Shown one piece after another: positions 42,676-52,735 of a stretch of 64,000 nucleotides of DNA (within the stretch, counting starts at the first letter, position 1; the number at the start of each line of letters is the position of its first letter). The DNA comes from Ferruginibacter paludis (GTDB taxonomy: Bacteria > Bacteroidota > Bacteroidia > Chitinophagales > Chitinophagaceae). The notes under the pieces are model-generated. The model did not search any database and had not been told where the DNA came from. It saw nothing but the letters and a program-made list of their open reading frames with translations. The position numbers and the translations under genes were made by a program. Location: the NCBI RefSeq assembly GCF_030409685.1, contig NZ_JAUFQJ010000004.1, positions 1 to 64,000 of the forward strand, in the 5' to 3' direction.

Positions 42676-44427
42676 TTATTTTTTATCCACCACCAGCATT
42701 ACTGCACCCAGTGCGGGTATGGTCACTTTTATTCCACCGGTTGTTACCGCAGACCAGGCTTTTAAATTGGCATAAGTAGCCGGCCCGCCGGCATCCCCGG
42801 CCGGACCGTTACCGTTTACCAATACCTTCCTGGAGAATTCTCCATTATCGTTACTACCCTCCAGGCTATACCAGTAAAACCGGTTGCCGCTGTAGAAATT
42901 TTTCATTTTTATTTCTGCTGTCTGCGCCGTGGAAGAAGTATTCACCAGGGTTACATTTACCTGGCCGGAGGTGTAGGTAGAGGCATACGCTTTCACCACA
43001 TTGCTGCCAACAACCGATGCATTCACCAGCCGGTCGCCCAGCATTTTTTGCAGGTAATACAAATAATAAAAACTGGGGCGTGGGCTCCATTTGACGATGC
43101 CCCCCGGTTCATCTCCGCTGCTGAACAGGCCATGATCGTCACCGTTGCTCCAGCCATTGATCATGTCCCAACGTGCCGACATGCCGTATTTATTTTTCAA
43201 AGCTTCTCCCATTACCAAAACTGCAAACACGCCGCTGGTGTTGGATACCTGTTGTTTTTGTGTATTGGAAGTCATGTTCCATTCATCCATGGCTACAGGC
43301 TTTATTGCCGCACCGTACGATTGCAATGTTTGTGTTACATACTGCATCATGGCTGACGGCACCGACAGTGCGGAAGACAATATCACATTCGCATTGTCAT
43401 TGGTTTGGTACGGTGTAAAATAGTTGTGTACTACATAAAAATCTGCTTTGCCATTCACGCCCGGCATCATGCCTGCGTTCCAGGTTTTAAGGGTATTGGT
43501 TTGCCAGGCTTCCGGAGAAGGCGCTTCTGCAGTTACGGCGCCGATATAAATAGTCTTTCCTATTTCCGTGGCTGCTTTTTGCATGGAGTCAACAAACACT
43601 TTAAAATGTTGTGCATACAGTGCACCGGTTAAAAATTCCGGTTGTCCGTCTTTATTGGCAGCAACATCAATGCGGTATCCCCACTCCCAGTTGCCAAAAT
43701 TTTCATTGCCAATTTCCCAAAACTGGGTGCGGCCATTGTCGTACCGTACCCAATCTGCTGCCAGGTGTGCTGCAGCTGCCACCGGGTCGGCACTCGTACC
43801 ATAACGGGCATAGCCATAGTTAATGGTAATGATGCCTTTGTTGTTGGTTTGTTGCAGCATGGTGTAATAATTATCCAGGTTGCATTGCCAGTTATAGTTT
43901 GTTTTGCCGTAATTATATCCGGGCTCTTTTTTAATACCGGCATCATCCAATAACATCGTTGGCGCATCGGCGGGCCTTGCATCCTGTACGGCATTCCAAA
44001 AATACGCGTCGCTGGAACTGCCACCGGGAAAGCGGATGATGTGCGGGTGAAGATTGGTAACCGGTTCAATGATTCTTGCATCGCCTGCAACAGGGCCCAT
44101 CCACCAAACTGCATTGTGACCAAATTCAGCCAGTGGTATTTTTGTAATGATAGCCGTAGCATCCACCGTTACGGTATTGGTTGCGGCACCGGGAACAGCT
44201 GTTTCCGTAAAGGCAGGCGCCGTAAAGCTTTTAGCCTGCCAGTCGTCTAAAAAAAAGCCGATGGTGTTGGCAGTGGCCGGATCTTTACCGGGTGTGATGG
44301 TGGTATCAGTTGTACCACCCGGATTAACCGGCGGAGCCGGTGTTGAGGGCGATTTTTTACAGGCAAAAATGATTACCAGTAACATAACAACTGACCCTGT
44401 TATACGATTTTTATGATTCAATAACAT
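42676..44427 (-). CDS. Lipoprotein glycoside hydrolase, clan GH-A (GH51/GH79-like)
   Basis: I chose ATG 44427, since it gives a lipoprotein signal MLLNHKNRITGSVVMLLVII with lipobox FAC followed by KKSPSTPAPP. The 583-residue protein is a TIM barrel: PHIIRFPGGSSSDAYFWN, the acid/base Glu in FWEIGNENFGNWEW, DFYVVHNYFTPY, and the nucleophile Glu in PVAMDEWNMTS, followed by a C-terminal beta-sandwich. These are clan GH-A residues as in arabinofuranosidases (GH51) or glucuronidases (GH79), but I cannot choose a family. A surface-anchored enzyme at the end of a SusCD operon would attack a side chain or the backbone of the bound polymer. Confidence 0.8.
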   Translation of the reverse strand: MLLNHKNRITGSVVMLLVIIFACKKSPSTPAPPVNPGGTTDTTITPGKDPATANTIGFFLDDWQAKSFTAPAFTETAVPGAATNTVTVDATAIITKIPLAEFGHNAVWWMGPVAGDARIIEPVTNLHPHIIRFPGGSSSDAYFWNAVQDARPADAPTMLLDDAGIKKEPGYNYGKTNYNWQCNLDNYYTMLQQTNNKGIITINYGYARYGTSADPVAAAAHLAADWVRYDNGRTQFWEIGNENFGNWEWGYRIDVAANKDGQPEFLTGALYAQHFKVFVDSMQKAATEIGKTIYIGAVTAEAPSPEAWQTNTLKTWNAGMMPGVNGKADFYVVHNYFTPYQTNDNANVILSSALSVPSAMMQYVTQTLQSYGAAIKPVAMDEWNMTSNTQKQQVSNTSGVFAVLVMGEALKNKYGMSARWDMINGWSNGDDHGLFSSGDEPGGIVKWSPRPSFYYLYYLQKMLGDRLVNASVVGSNVVKAYASTYTSGQVNVTLVNTSSTAQTAEIKMKNFYSGNRFYWYSLEGSNDNGEFSRKVLVNGNGPAGDAGGPATYANLKAWSAVTTGGIKVTIPALGAVMLVVDKK

Positions 44428-44586
44428 TTTTAGAAGTTTAGAATGTAGACTGGCGGCCATTCCACGACCAGTCGCTAACATCAACAATGCATTTATTGTT
44501 ACAAAATGTTGTTTGTATTTCTCAAAAACATCCGCCAGCTCAGTCATTTTAACTGAGCAGCAGATGTTTTATTTTATCAACCAAAA

Positions 44587-46134
44587 CTATCTTAATCCAA
44601 CATGATCAATGTAAACAACGCCGGCGAAGCCTGCAGATTGCAATACTATTTCCTTTAATGGATTGGGACTTCCCAAAGCCGATAGATTGATGCTGTAGGT
44701 TGTCCACTCACCTCCCACAATGGTAACGGGGTAAGCCGTGCCATAACCTCCGTTGATCACAACGTTCATGGTTTTGCCTTCAGTACCCGGCGTACCAAAC
44801 AAAGAGAATTCCAGTTTGGAATAAGTGCCCGTTGCTGCGCCGGCATCGTTGTGAAAAGTAATGCCCTCGTAACCACCGGAACCATAGGTCGCCTTAATGG
44901 ATTTATCTCCCTGCCTTACAATTGCAGTGCTACTGAAATCATTTCCTGCCCATGACCAGTTTTGAAAACCATTTTGCAAAGCATCTGTATAAATGGCATA
45001 GACAAAATCAGCCAACGGTGGCAGCCCACCGATAAAATCCAGCACCTGTGCAGATTCTATGGTAAGGGTGGAGTTCAATACATTCAATGTGATCTTTCCT
45101 TTTAATGCTCCCGCAGGCGCCTTTACAACAATTTTAGTGGCTGACTGGCTCACAAAACTTGTCACGGGTGCTGTAATCCCCGTGAAGGCTACACCCGTTG
45201 CAAGGTCAAGGTTGGTGCCGGTGATGGTTAATTCTCCTTCCTGCGCAATGGGGTTAGGTGCTATCGTTGTTATCGCCGGCAATAGTACTGCCAGGTCATC
45301 TGCTGATGTTACGGTAACCTGCGAATGCGCCGCCAGCGTGAGCTTTCCTTTGCCCGCTCCTGCAGGTACTTTCACCACAATTTGCGTAGCGCTCTGGCTT
45401 TCGAACACGGTTACCGGTGTTGCCACACCATTAAAAATAACAGCAGCAGCCAGATCAAGATTGGTACCTGTAATAGTAAGATTGGTCTGGTGCTTTACAG
45501 GGTTGGGTGACAATGCAGTAATGGAAGGAAGTGTAACCTTTACCACACTATCTGTTTCAAACGTCAGTGGGTCTGTCCCGCTGGTGGTGATAAACAAAGT
45601 GCCTGTTTGTGCATTGGCAGGCACTTTGATTACGAGTTCATTCAACGATTGGCTAACAAAGGTGGTTTCAGCGATGTCTTTTGAAAACGTAACAACTTTT
45701 ACCCAGTTCAGGAAGTTTCCTTTGATGGTGATATTTTCCCCCGGTCTTGCTTCTGATGTGATGGACGTAATGGTAACAGGCACTTCAAAATTTACTTTTG
45801 TTTTAGACACTACATCTCCGTCGGGTGTTTTTAATGTTGCGTACCCCTGCACAGCCGCATCCGGTATAACAAACACGATTTTTTCTGCTGTATGTTCAGT
45901 AAAAGCGCTCGCAGGAATGGTGGCGCCAGCAAGATCAATTTCAGTCACCTTATCTAAATTGTTACCGATAAAAATAATGTTGTCGCCATGCTTTGCGCCG
46001 GTGGGGCCAAAGCTCAGTAACTCTACCTTACCCGAATTGCTGGTTGTATCTTTTTTGCAGGAGCTGATCATTGCGATGGCCACAAAAAGGCATAGCAACC
46101 TAAGCATTGTTTTATTTAATATTGTTCTGGTCAT
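44587..46134 (-). CDS. IPT/TIG-repeat surface glycan-binding lipoprotein
   Basis: A 515-residue lipoprotein (lipobox MISSCKKD near residue 24-28). Three to four IPT/TIG immunoglobulin-like repeats follow, with recurring LSPNPVKHQTNLTITGTNLDL-type units at about 40-360 (two of them nearly the same in ITGTNLDLA). The C-terminal domain (about 365-515; WSWAGNDFSSTAIVRQGD) is beta-rich with YIDHVGL at the end and probably binds glycan. Such proteins sit behind SusD as surface glycan-binding proteins. It is co-transcribed with the next IPT protein and SusCD. Confidence 0.9.
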   Translation of the reverse strand: MTRTILNKTMLRLLCLFVAIAMISSCKKDTTSNSGKVELLSFGPTGAKHGDNIIFIGNNLDKVTEIDLAGATIPASAFTEHTAEKIVFVIPDAAVQGYATLKTPDGDVVSKTKVNFEVPVTITSITSEARPGENITIKGNFLNWVKVVTFSKDIAETTFVSQSLNELVIKVPANAQTGTLFITTSGTDPLTFETDSVVKVTLPSITALSPNPVKHQTNLTITGTNLDLAAAVIFNGVATPVTVFESQSATQIVVKVPAGAGKGKLTLAAHSQVTVTSADDLAVLLPAITTIAPNPIAQEGELTITGTNLDLATGVAFTGITAPVTSFVSQSATKIVVKAPAGALKGKITLNVLNSTLTIESAQVLDFIGGLPPLADFVYAIYTDALQNGFQNWSWAGNDFSSTAIVRQGDKSIKATYGSGGYEGITFHNDAGAATGTYSKLEFSLFGTPGTEGKTMNVVINGGYGTAYPVTIVGGEWTTYSINLSALGSPNPLKEIVLQSAGFAGVVYIDHVGLR

Positions 46135-46171
46135 TTGATTAATTTTTTTTGACGGCCATTAAATGAGTTGC

Positions 46172-47323
46172 TTACTTTTTGATAACTTTTGGAACGATCC
46201 TGAAATTATCAAACGACATATCACAGTCCAGGTCGCCCGGGCCATGAAACCATACACGGCTGTAATAACCCTTTGCACTTACGGCAAGCGGAGCACCATA
46301 AGCTTTTACAATCTCCTCAAAAGGAATGGTTACTGTCTGCCACTCGCCCTTGGTGTCATAGGGTGGCATCCACCTGTATTCATTTGCATTAAAGTCATTG
46401 CTCAGGCCCACATTTATTTTCAGCACATTGCCGTTGTAAGGCTTAATGGTATTCAATTCAAACTTCAGGTTATAGTCAGCTGGTTTCAGGATGGCTTCAT
46501 CCGGTACATTTTTGCTGATGTCGCCCATGGCATCTGGCGGTCCACCGGCAATTTCCATCCATGACCAGGCACCGATGGCTTTTTTAACACGGATATAATT
46601 TCCGTTGATAGCCGGAGGATCGCCTGCACCCGGACTGCTCACCACAAAAGAAGCATTCCACCAGCCGGTAAAAGGATCGCTGCTGATGAAAATATTGCGG
46701 TTATCCCTGAACCAGAAATCAGATTTTGTTTCACCGAAATTTGTTTTAACGGTTACCTGGCCCGGTGTTGCGCCTGCAGGTACCCTCACTTTAATGATCT
46801 TATCCTGAACCGAAACAAGTTCACCTGTTGCACCACCTGCAAACGTTACAGTAAGCGGTTCATAAAAGAAGTCTCCCCGGATGGTTGCTATATCGCCGGT
46901 TAAGGTGTACTCATTTTCCATCCCTGAAACCAGTGGCTCACTGATACTTACTTTAAAATCATATAACAACGTATCCCTGTTGGCGAAAACAAGTTTCAGT
47001 TTGTTGGTGATCACTGTTGGGATAGGGCTCGGAACACTTACCAGTATCGAGGTGCTCGTAATGTAAGTAGAAGTGAGTGAAGACTTCTGATCATTGAACC
47101 AAACTTCTACGGTGTTCTCCAGATTTTCGCCAATGATGGCTACCAGGTTTCCCTGCCCTGCTGAAACCAATAAAGAATCCGATGACTCCGGTGCTGTGAC
47201 CCTTACATATTGAATTCTTGGAACACCATTGTTGGGTTGCTCATCTTTTTTACACGAGATAAAAGCACCCGTCATGGCTATCACCAGGATCAGCAGCTGT
47301 TTAATTTTTTTTATATTTTTCAT
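46172..47323 (-). CDS. Surface glycan-binding lipoprotein with IPT/TIG domains
   Basis: A 383-residue lipoprotein (lipobox MTGAFISCKKD). Two IPT/TIG domains (about 40-210; GENLENTVEVWFNDQ and IRGDFFYEPLTVTFAGG) precede a C-terminal beta-jelly-roll (about 220-383) with DIDFDNF-like MSFDNFRIV and WSWMEIAGGPPDAM. The type is common next to SusD in xylan and other hemicellulose loci of Bacteroidetes, where it catches the polymer. It lies 38 bp after SusD on the same strand. Confidence 0.9.
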   Translation of the reverse strand: MKNIKKIKQLLILVIAMTGAFISCKKDEQPNNGVPRIQYVRVTAPESSDSLLVSAGQGNLVAIIGENLENTVEVWFNDQKSSLTSTYITSTSILVSVPSPIPTVITNKLKLVFANRDTLLYDFKVSISEPLVSGMENEYTLTGDIATIRGDFFYEPLTVTFAGGATGELVSVQDKIIKVRVPAGATPGQVTVKTNFGETKSDFWFRDNRNIFISSDPFTGWWNASFVVSSPGAGDPPAINGNYIRVKKAIGAWSWMEIAGGPPDAMGDISKNVPDEAILKPADYNLKFELNTIKPYNGNVLKINVGLSNDFNANEYRWMPPYDTKGEWQTVTIPFEEIVKAYGAPLAVSAKGYYSRVWFHGPGDLDCDMSFDNFRIVPKVIKK

Positions 47324-47361
47324 TTTACTGACGAATAATAATTTGATGAAATAGTGTTGGC

Positions 47362-49071
47362 TTATGGATAGTCTACAGCAGGCTTGGAAAGATTGGGCGC
47401 CTGGCTCTTTTCTGTTGCCGGTATCGGCAATAAAAAATTACCGGAGTTGGCATCAATCTTTCTTTCGGTGGTGGCCCAGGAAGTCTTCCTGATCGTCCAG
47501 TTGGTAGGGTTCGGAAATACATCGGGGGTAATATTGTACAGGCCTCTGTCCTGCGAATTTAAAATGCTGTAGGCCTTACCAGGGTTGTAATAATGCAGGC
47601 TCACCAAATCGTACCATCCCATTGATTCCATGGCAAACTCCTTAAATCTTTCAGATAAAATAATATCCAGTGTTAACGGTGTGGCTGCACCGCTAACGGG
47701 GTCTGTTGCCGTAATTGGAGCCAGACCAGCCCGGGTATGCACTTTGTTAAAATATTCCAACGCCGTGGCATCCACCGTTGAAGCGTTGTTACCCAACACT
47801 GCTTCTGCATAAATTAAATACATTTCAGCCAAGCGCATCATATAGGTATTGTTAGGATAGCGTTGCGCCTGTACTATAAAACCAAGATCTTCTGATTTAC
47901 CCACCACATATTTTTTTATGCTCGAAAAATTCACATCGCCTTTCACATAAGGAAAAATCAATTTCTGATTTACACCATTCAGCAATTGGGTGATTTCAGG
48001 GTAACTGGCACCGGGCAACATATAGGTTGCTTTTAAGCGCTGATCCAGCGTACGCCCTTTTATCACTGTATCGCCGGAATCCATAAAGCCATCGTACTGA
48101 CTCAGCATCCACCAAGTTGCCCCCTTGTCGCCACCCCATCCTTCTACACTAATATCAGAGCTGTAATTGAGGTAAGAAGGAGCACTGTTGCCTACGCCAT
48201 AACCTGCATCGCCGGAGAGGGCTACCCATTGCAATTCGAATAATGATTCCGCATTATTATCGTATGGATATTTAAACAGGTCCGCATAGTTGCTTAGCAA
48301 GTTTAAGTGGCTGTTGTTGATTACCCGCTGTGCATAATATTTTGCACTATCCAGGAACGATTGATTTCTTACTCCTCCAACTGATTCTACTCCAGCTCTT
48401 GTTAAGTAAAATCTCGCCAGCATACCTTCCGCTGACCATTTGCTAACGCGGCCTGTCTGTGTAGGTGTCTCAGGTAAATCTTCAGCCACCGCACGCATTT
48501 CCCTGGTGATAAAACGCCAGATACTTGCAGATGTGTTTTTATTGATGGTGGTATCATTCAACAGGGTAAGATTGTTTTCAATTACCGGCACATCGCCCCA
48601 GTTCATAGTAAGATACCGGTAGGCAACAGCCCGCATAAATCTGGCCTCAGCGATGGCAATCTTTTTTACTGTTGGACTAACTGCCGGCCCTGCATATTTA
48701 TTAATGTTGGCAATGGCAAGGTTCGATTGGCCCACTACTATAAAAAAAGCACGCCATGCCGCATCATTTTCCGGGGTGATATCTGTTGTATTAAATAACA
48801 CATTGCCCCTGTCGTTGTACGCAGAAAATGCGGTACCCGCCCTGAAGTCGCCAAGGTTATAAGAAGCTTTGTCATTGTAATCAAACCAAACTTTGCTGTA
48901 TAACAGATTGGTGGCTGCCAATACCTGTTCATCTGTCTGGTAAAAACTGGCATCCACTACCGAGTCGGTCGGTGGCTTTTCCAGGAAGCTTTTTTTGCAC
49001 CCAGCAAAAAGGATCACAGACAGCAATGAGCCAATTAAAAAATACTTTCTGTTTATATTAATTTTCTTCAT
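47362..49071 (-). CDS. SusD/RagB outer-membrane lipoprotein (first pair)
   Basis: A 569-residue SusD-family lipoprotein with lipobox SVILFAGCKKSF at the N-terminus and EKPPTDSVVDASFYQTDEQ, the start of the fold. TPR-type helices (about 60-250), EARFMRAVAYRYLTMNWGDVP, the SERFKEFAMESMGWYDLV segment near residue 475 and the terminal KTSWATTERKIDANSGNFLLP stretch all match. It forms the lid over the SusC barrel and captures oligosaccharide. It is 11 bp after susC. Confidence 0.97.
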   Translation of the reverse strand: MKKININRKYFLIGSLLSVILFAGCKKSFLEKPPTDSVVDASFYQTDEQVLAATNLLYSKVWFDYNDKASYNLGDFRAGTAFSAYNDRGNVLFNTTDITPENDAAWRAFFIVVGQSNLAIANINKYAGPAVSPTVKKIAIAEARFMRAVAYRYLTMNWGDVPVIENNLTLLNDTTINKNTSASIWRFITREMRAVAEDLPETPTQTGRVSKWSAEGMLARFYLTRAGVESVGGVRNQSFLDSAKYYAQRVINNSHLNLLSNYADLFKYPYDNNAESLFELQWVALSGDAGYGVGNSAPSYLNYSSDISVEGWGGDKGATWWMLSQYDGFMDSGDTVIKGRTLDQRLKATYMLPGASYPEITQLLNGVNQKLIFPYVKGDVNFSSIKKYVVGKSEDLGFIVQAQRYPNNTYMMRLAEMYLIYAEAVLGNNASTVDATALEYFNKVHTRAGLAPITATDPVSGAATPLTLDIILSERFKEFAMESMGWYDLVSLHYYNPGKAYSILNSQDRGLYNITPDVFPNPTNWTIRKTSWATTERKIDANSGNFLLPIPATEKSQAPNLSKPAVDYP

Positions 49072-49082
49072 TGTAATAAGAT

Positions 49083-52000
49083 TTAAAAGTTTACACCCAG
49101 GCTGAATGTATAAATAGGGGTTAACGGATAGCGGCCAAAGTCGAGCCCGATGGCCTGGTTACCAGCGTAGGTATTGGCGCCTACATAAGAGCCTACTTCA
49201 GGGTCAAAGCCGGAGTAACCGGTGATGGTGGCTACGTTTTGTGCACCGATGGTGGCTCGGATACCCTTTACCAGTTTTTGTTTTGCAATCAATTTAGCAG
49301 GCAGGTTATAGGACAGGGACACATTTTTAAGCCTTACAAAAGAACCATCTTCTACCCATTTGCTGCTGGTAGTTCCATAATTATTGTCATTGGCTATTTG
49401 CGAACTGGTTAACCTCGGAACATTTGTACCTGCATTCTCAATCACCGGGTTGCCATTTTTATCCGTGGTCAACCTTGCATAATCCATGGCACTAATCAGC
49501 AAATTGCGGCTGGTATAAATAGTAGATGTTTTTGAATTTACTTTTGCCAAATGGTTGTAAATATCATTGCCAAAAGTGCCGGTAATCAAAATGCTTAAAT
49601 CAAATCCTTTGTAAGAAAATGTATTGGTAAATCCACCAAACAATTTTGGCCAGGGGTTACCAATATTGGTTTCATCATGAAAATCTATTTTTCCATCACC
49701 ATTCATATCCCGGTATTTTACATCGCCGATCCAAACGCCCGCTACAGCATCCGTTGGCAGCCTGTTTCCGTTATTATCTACCCTAACGGCACTTGAATTG
49801 ATTTCATCAATAGATTGAAACAAGCCTTCCGCAATATAGCCGCGGAACAACCAGGGAGCTTCACCAACAGCTGAACGTTGTGTCCAGTTATCCAGCCACC
49901 AGCTGGTACGGTCAACAAACGCGGCATCGGAATAAAACTTTTTAATGGTTGTTTTAAAAGCAGATAAATTGATGTTGGACTCCCATTTAAAATTGTTGTT
50001 GCTTACATTAATCGTATTGATGGTAAGGCCCCACCCTTTTGTTTGCAGGGAGCCGATGTTAACTGTAGGATTGCCGACAGACCCTGTACCGTTGGTACCC
50101 ATGTACCATGGAAGCGGATTATCCATCAGCAGGTTGTTGGTATTTTTAATATAGTAGTCGGCCTCGATGGTAATTTTATTTTTCAGCAGGCCAACGTTAA
50201 TACCAATATTATTCGTGTTGGTTTCTTCCCATTTTAATGCGGGGTTACCATACCTGCCGGGTAAAAAGCCAATGCCTAAATCGGTTGGGCCTGTAACCAA
50301 CGGTGAATAAATGCCGCCACTTCCCTGGTTTCCGGTAAGACCTGTTTCTACCCTTAATTTTAATTCGCTGATAGCAGGAACATCAAAAAACTTTTCCTGC
50401 GAAACCCGCCATGCGCCGGATACAGAAGGAAAAGTTCCCCACCTGTCATCCGGACCAAAGTTGGATGAACCATCTCTTCTAACCGTACCTGTTACAATGT
50501 AGCGGTTATCATAATTGTAATTGATCCTTCCCAGGTAAGACTCCATGCCCCAAGGACCAGAGCCTCCGCTGTTGGTACCGGGTGCGGCGCCGGCGGCAAG
50601 ATCAAAAACGTTATTAGTAAGATAACCCGACCTGCTGGCACCAATGTTCTGCCATTTGGATTCCTGCGATTCATGGCTCGCCATTACGCTAACGTTGTGT
50701 TTACCAAACTGCTTGTTGTACTCCAGCAACTGGTTCCAGTTCCAGTAAGTACTCATACCAATATTATTGGTTAAAGTAGCCGATGTATTGATGGCCCAGC
50801 CGATATGATAAGTAGGATTAAAATATACCGAATTGGAATAATTGATGTCTGTGTTAAAAGATGTCCTGAACGTAAGGTCTTTTGTTATGTTAATCCCGAG
50901 ATTCAATCCACCTAAAAATTGCCTTCTCCTGTTGGTATTGGTTCTTAAACTGGCAATCGCTATCGGGTTAACGGGAGCAAACTGGTTGGCCCCATTTACG
51001 TTATCACCGCCGCCCCATTCGCCGTTCAGGTTTTTAACCGGCACCTGTGGTGTCAATTGAATTGCATCAGAGATCACACTTTCCGAACTGGTGGTGAGTT
51101 TTTCATTGATCTGGCTAAAACTGATGTTGGCGCCAATGGTGATCCATTCTCTTGGTTTGTTATCCATATTTACACGAAAGCCATACCGGTCAAAGCCAGA
51201 GCCAAGCGCAATTCCATCCTGCTTTAAATATTCTCCCGACATATAATAAGTGGTAGTATTGCCACCACCGCTAAGGCTCAACTGGTGTTTTTGCATCGCG
51301 GCATTGTTAAACAATTCGCCCTGCCAGTCTGTTCCTTTTCCTAAGAGAGAAGGATCTAAAAATTCGCCCGGCGTTGTGCCTCCTGCCAGTGCGTGGTAAT
51401 CTTTTACCATCTGCGCATACTGGCGTAGATCCATCACCTGTAAATGTTTGGGTGGCGTTTGCAGGTTGTACTGGTATCCATACGTTAATTTAGCTTCGCC
51501 TGCTTTGCCTCGTTTTGTAGTAATTAACAAAACGCCATTGGTGGCCCTTGAACCATAAATGGCAGTTGCCGAAGGTCCCTGCAATACCTGTATATCTTCT
51601 ATGTCAGAAGGATTAAGTCCAGACAATGGATTTGACGAGTTGGTAGTACCGCCACCCTGTATCTGAACCCCGTCTATTACATACAACGGTTCCGTATTGC
51701 CGTTGATAGAACTAATGCCACGAATAGCAACCGAAATACCACCACCCGGCTGACCAGAATTCTGCGTTACATACACACCAGCTGCCCTGCCCTGTATGGC
51801 TTGTTCAATCGTGGTGTTGATGGTTTTCTCCATCACTTTGGAGGACACCGTGGTTTGCGCACTCGTAAGGTTGATTCTTTTTGATTTACCATACCCAATC
51901 ACCACCATATCGTTCATAGAAGACACTTCGATGGACATAGTAAGGTTGATGGTTGATTTGCCTTTGACAGAAACATTGACTGTTTTGTAACCCACGTAGC

Positions 52001-52556
52001 TGAAACTCAACACGGCGTTATCCGGCACTGTTATAGAAAACTCGCCCTGGTCATTGGTACTAACACCGGCTTTTTCACCCTGTATGGCAACCGTTACTCC
52101 CGCAAGCGGACTGCCTTTTTCATCCTTCACCGTTCCTTTTATTGTAACCTGCAGGGTTACCGGAGGTGGTGCAGCTGCATCAAAATTTACTTCTTCTTTA
52201 CGCCGGATGGTAATCGCTTTTTCAACGATGGTAAAGTTTAAAGGCTGGTCTTTAAAACAGACTTCCAGCACCTGTTCTATCGAAGCATCTTTTACTTCGA
52301 TATCAAATTTTTTAGCTTGTCGCAACAGCTCATCCTGGTAAAAAAACTGGAAACCTGTTTTCCGGTGAATTTCTTTGAACACTTTTTCAAGAGAAGTATT
52401 TCGCTGAGAGATGGAAATACTCTGGGCTTTTCCTTTGGCACTCACCTGCAGTAGGGCGGCGATTAATAAAACAGCAGTCAATTTCATAACTAGCAATGTT
52501 TTGTGGGTGACTGCCAACGCCCGCTGGACGTATGGCACCGAACACGAATTTTTCAT
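49083..52556 (-). CDS. SusC/RagA TonB-dependent transporter (first pair), with STN domain
   Basis: A 1157-residue outer-membrane receptor. A signal peptide lies at about 20-45, then an STN domain (about 50-120; KVFKEIHRKTGFQFFYQDEL), the carboxypeptidase-like domain (about 135-215; GSPLAGVTVAIQGEKAGVST), a plug (VIDGVQIQGGG, ATAIYGSRATNGVLLITTKRG) and the beta barrel ending in FSLGVNF. The STN domain means it passes signals to the FecR/sigma pair encoded ahead of it, so it is both importer and sensor. Start at 52556 fits the signal. Confidence 0.97.
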   Translation of the reverse strand: MKNSCSVPYVQRALAVTHKTLLVMKLTAVLLIAALLQVSAKGKAQSISISQRNTSLEKVFKEIHRKTGFQFFYQDELLRQAKKFDIEVKDASIEQVLEVCFKDQPLNFTIVEKAITIRRKEEVNFDAAAPPPVTLQVTIKGTVKDEKGSPLAGVTVAIQGEKAGVSTNDQGEFSITVPDNAVLSFSYVGYKTVNVSVKGKSTINLTMSIEVSSMNDMVVIGYGKSKRINLTSAQTTVSSKVMEKTINTTIEQAIQGRAAGVYVTQNSGQPGGGISVAIRGISSINGNTEPLYVIDGVQIQGGGTTNSSNPLSGLNPSDIEDIQVLQGPSATAIYGSRATNGVLLITTKRGKAGEAKLTYGYQYNLQTPPKHLQVMDLRQYAQMVKDYHALAGGTTPGEFLDPSLLGKGTDWQGELFNNAAMQKHQLSLSGGGNTTTYYMSGEYLKQDGIALGSGFDRYGFRVNMDNKPREWITIGANISFSQINEKLTTSSESVISDAIQLTPQVPVKNLNGEWGGGDNVNGANQFAPVNPIAIASLRTNTNRRRQFLGGLNLGINITKDLTFRTSFNTDINYSNSVYFNPTYHIGWAINTSATLTNNIGMSTYWNWNQLLEYNKQFGKHNVSVMASHESQESKWQNIGASRSGYLTNNVFDLAAGAAPGTNSGGSGPWGMESYLGRINYNYDNRYIVTGTVRRDGSSNFGPDDRWGTFPSVSGAWRVSQEKFFDVPAISELKLRVETGLTGNQGSGGIYSPLVTGPTDLGIGFLPGRYGNPALKWEETNTNNIGINVGLLKNKITIEADYYIKNTNNLLMDNPLPWYMGTNGTGSVGNPTVNIGSLQTKGWGLTINTINVSNNNFKWESNINLSAFKTTIKKFYSDAAFVDRTSWWLDNWTQRSAVGEAPWLFRGYIAEGLFQSIDEINSSAVRVDNNGNRLPTDAVAGVWIGDVKYRDMNGDGKIDFHDETNIGNPWPKLFGGFTNTFSYKGFDLSILITGTFGNDIYNHLAKVNSKTSTIYTSRNLLISAMDYARLTTDKNGNPVIENAGTNVPRLTSSQIANDNNYGTTSSKWVEDGSFVRLKNVSLSYNLPAKLIAKQKLVKGIRATIGAQNVATITGYSGFDPEVGSYVGANTYAGNQAIGLDFGRYPLTPIYTFSLGVNF

Positions 52557-52735
52557 ACTTTTGTCAAGTTTGGTTTAAACATTTAGCAATCCTTCCTGTT
52601 TGTAATGATGGATAAACTCAACTACCACCAGGGACGCCGCAAACGTTCCTGGTTTTTATTTTTGAGTAATCCGGGGTATTAAAATCTGAACTAAAAAACC
52701 TTATTTATTTCTTTAAAAAATAAGGATGTAATACA

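Noticed and set aside
45059..46138. A 359-codon plus-strand open frame opposite the IPT/TIG lipoprotein gene
   Set aside because: It is the mirror of the repeat-rich lipoprotein, with a Val/Thr/Pro-rich translation and no family motif; the minus-strand gene has a lipobox, IPT repeats and operon context.
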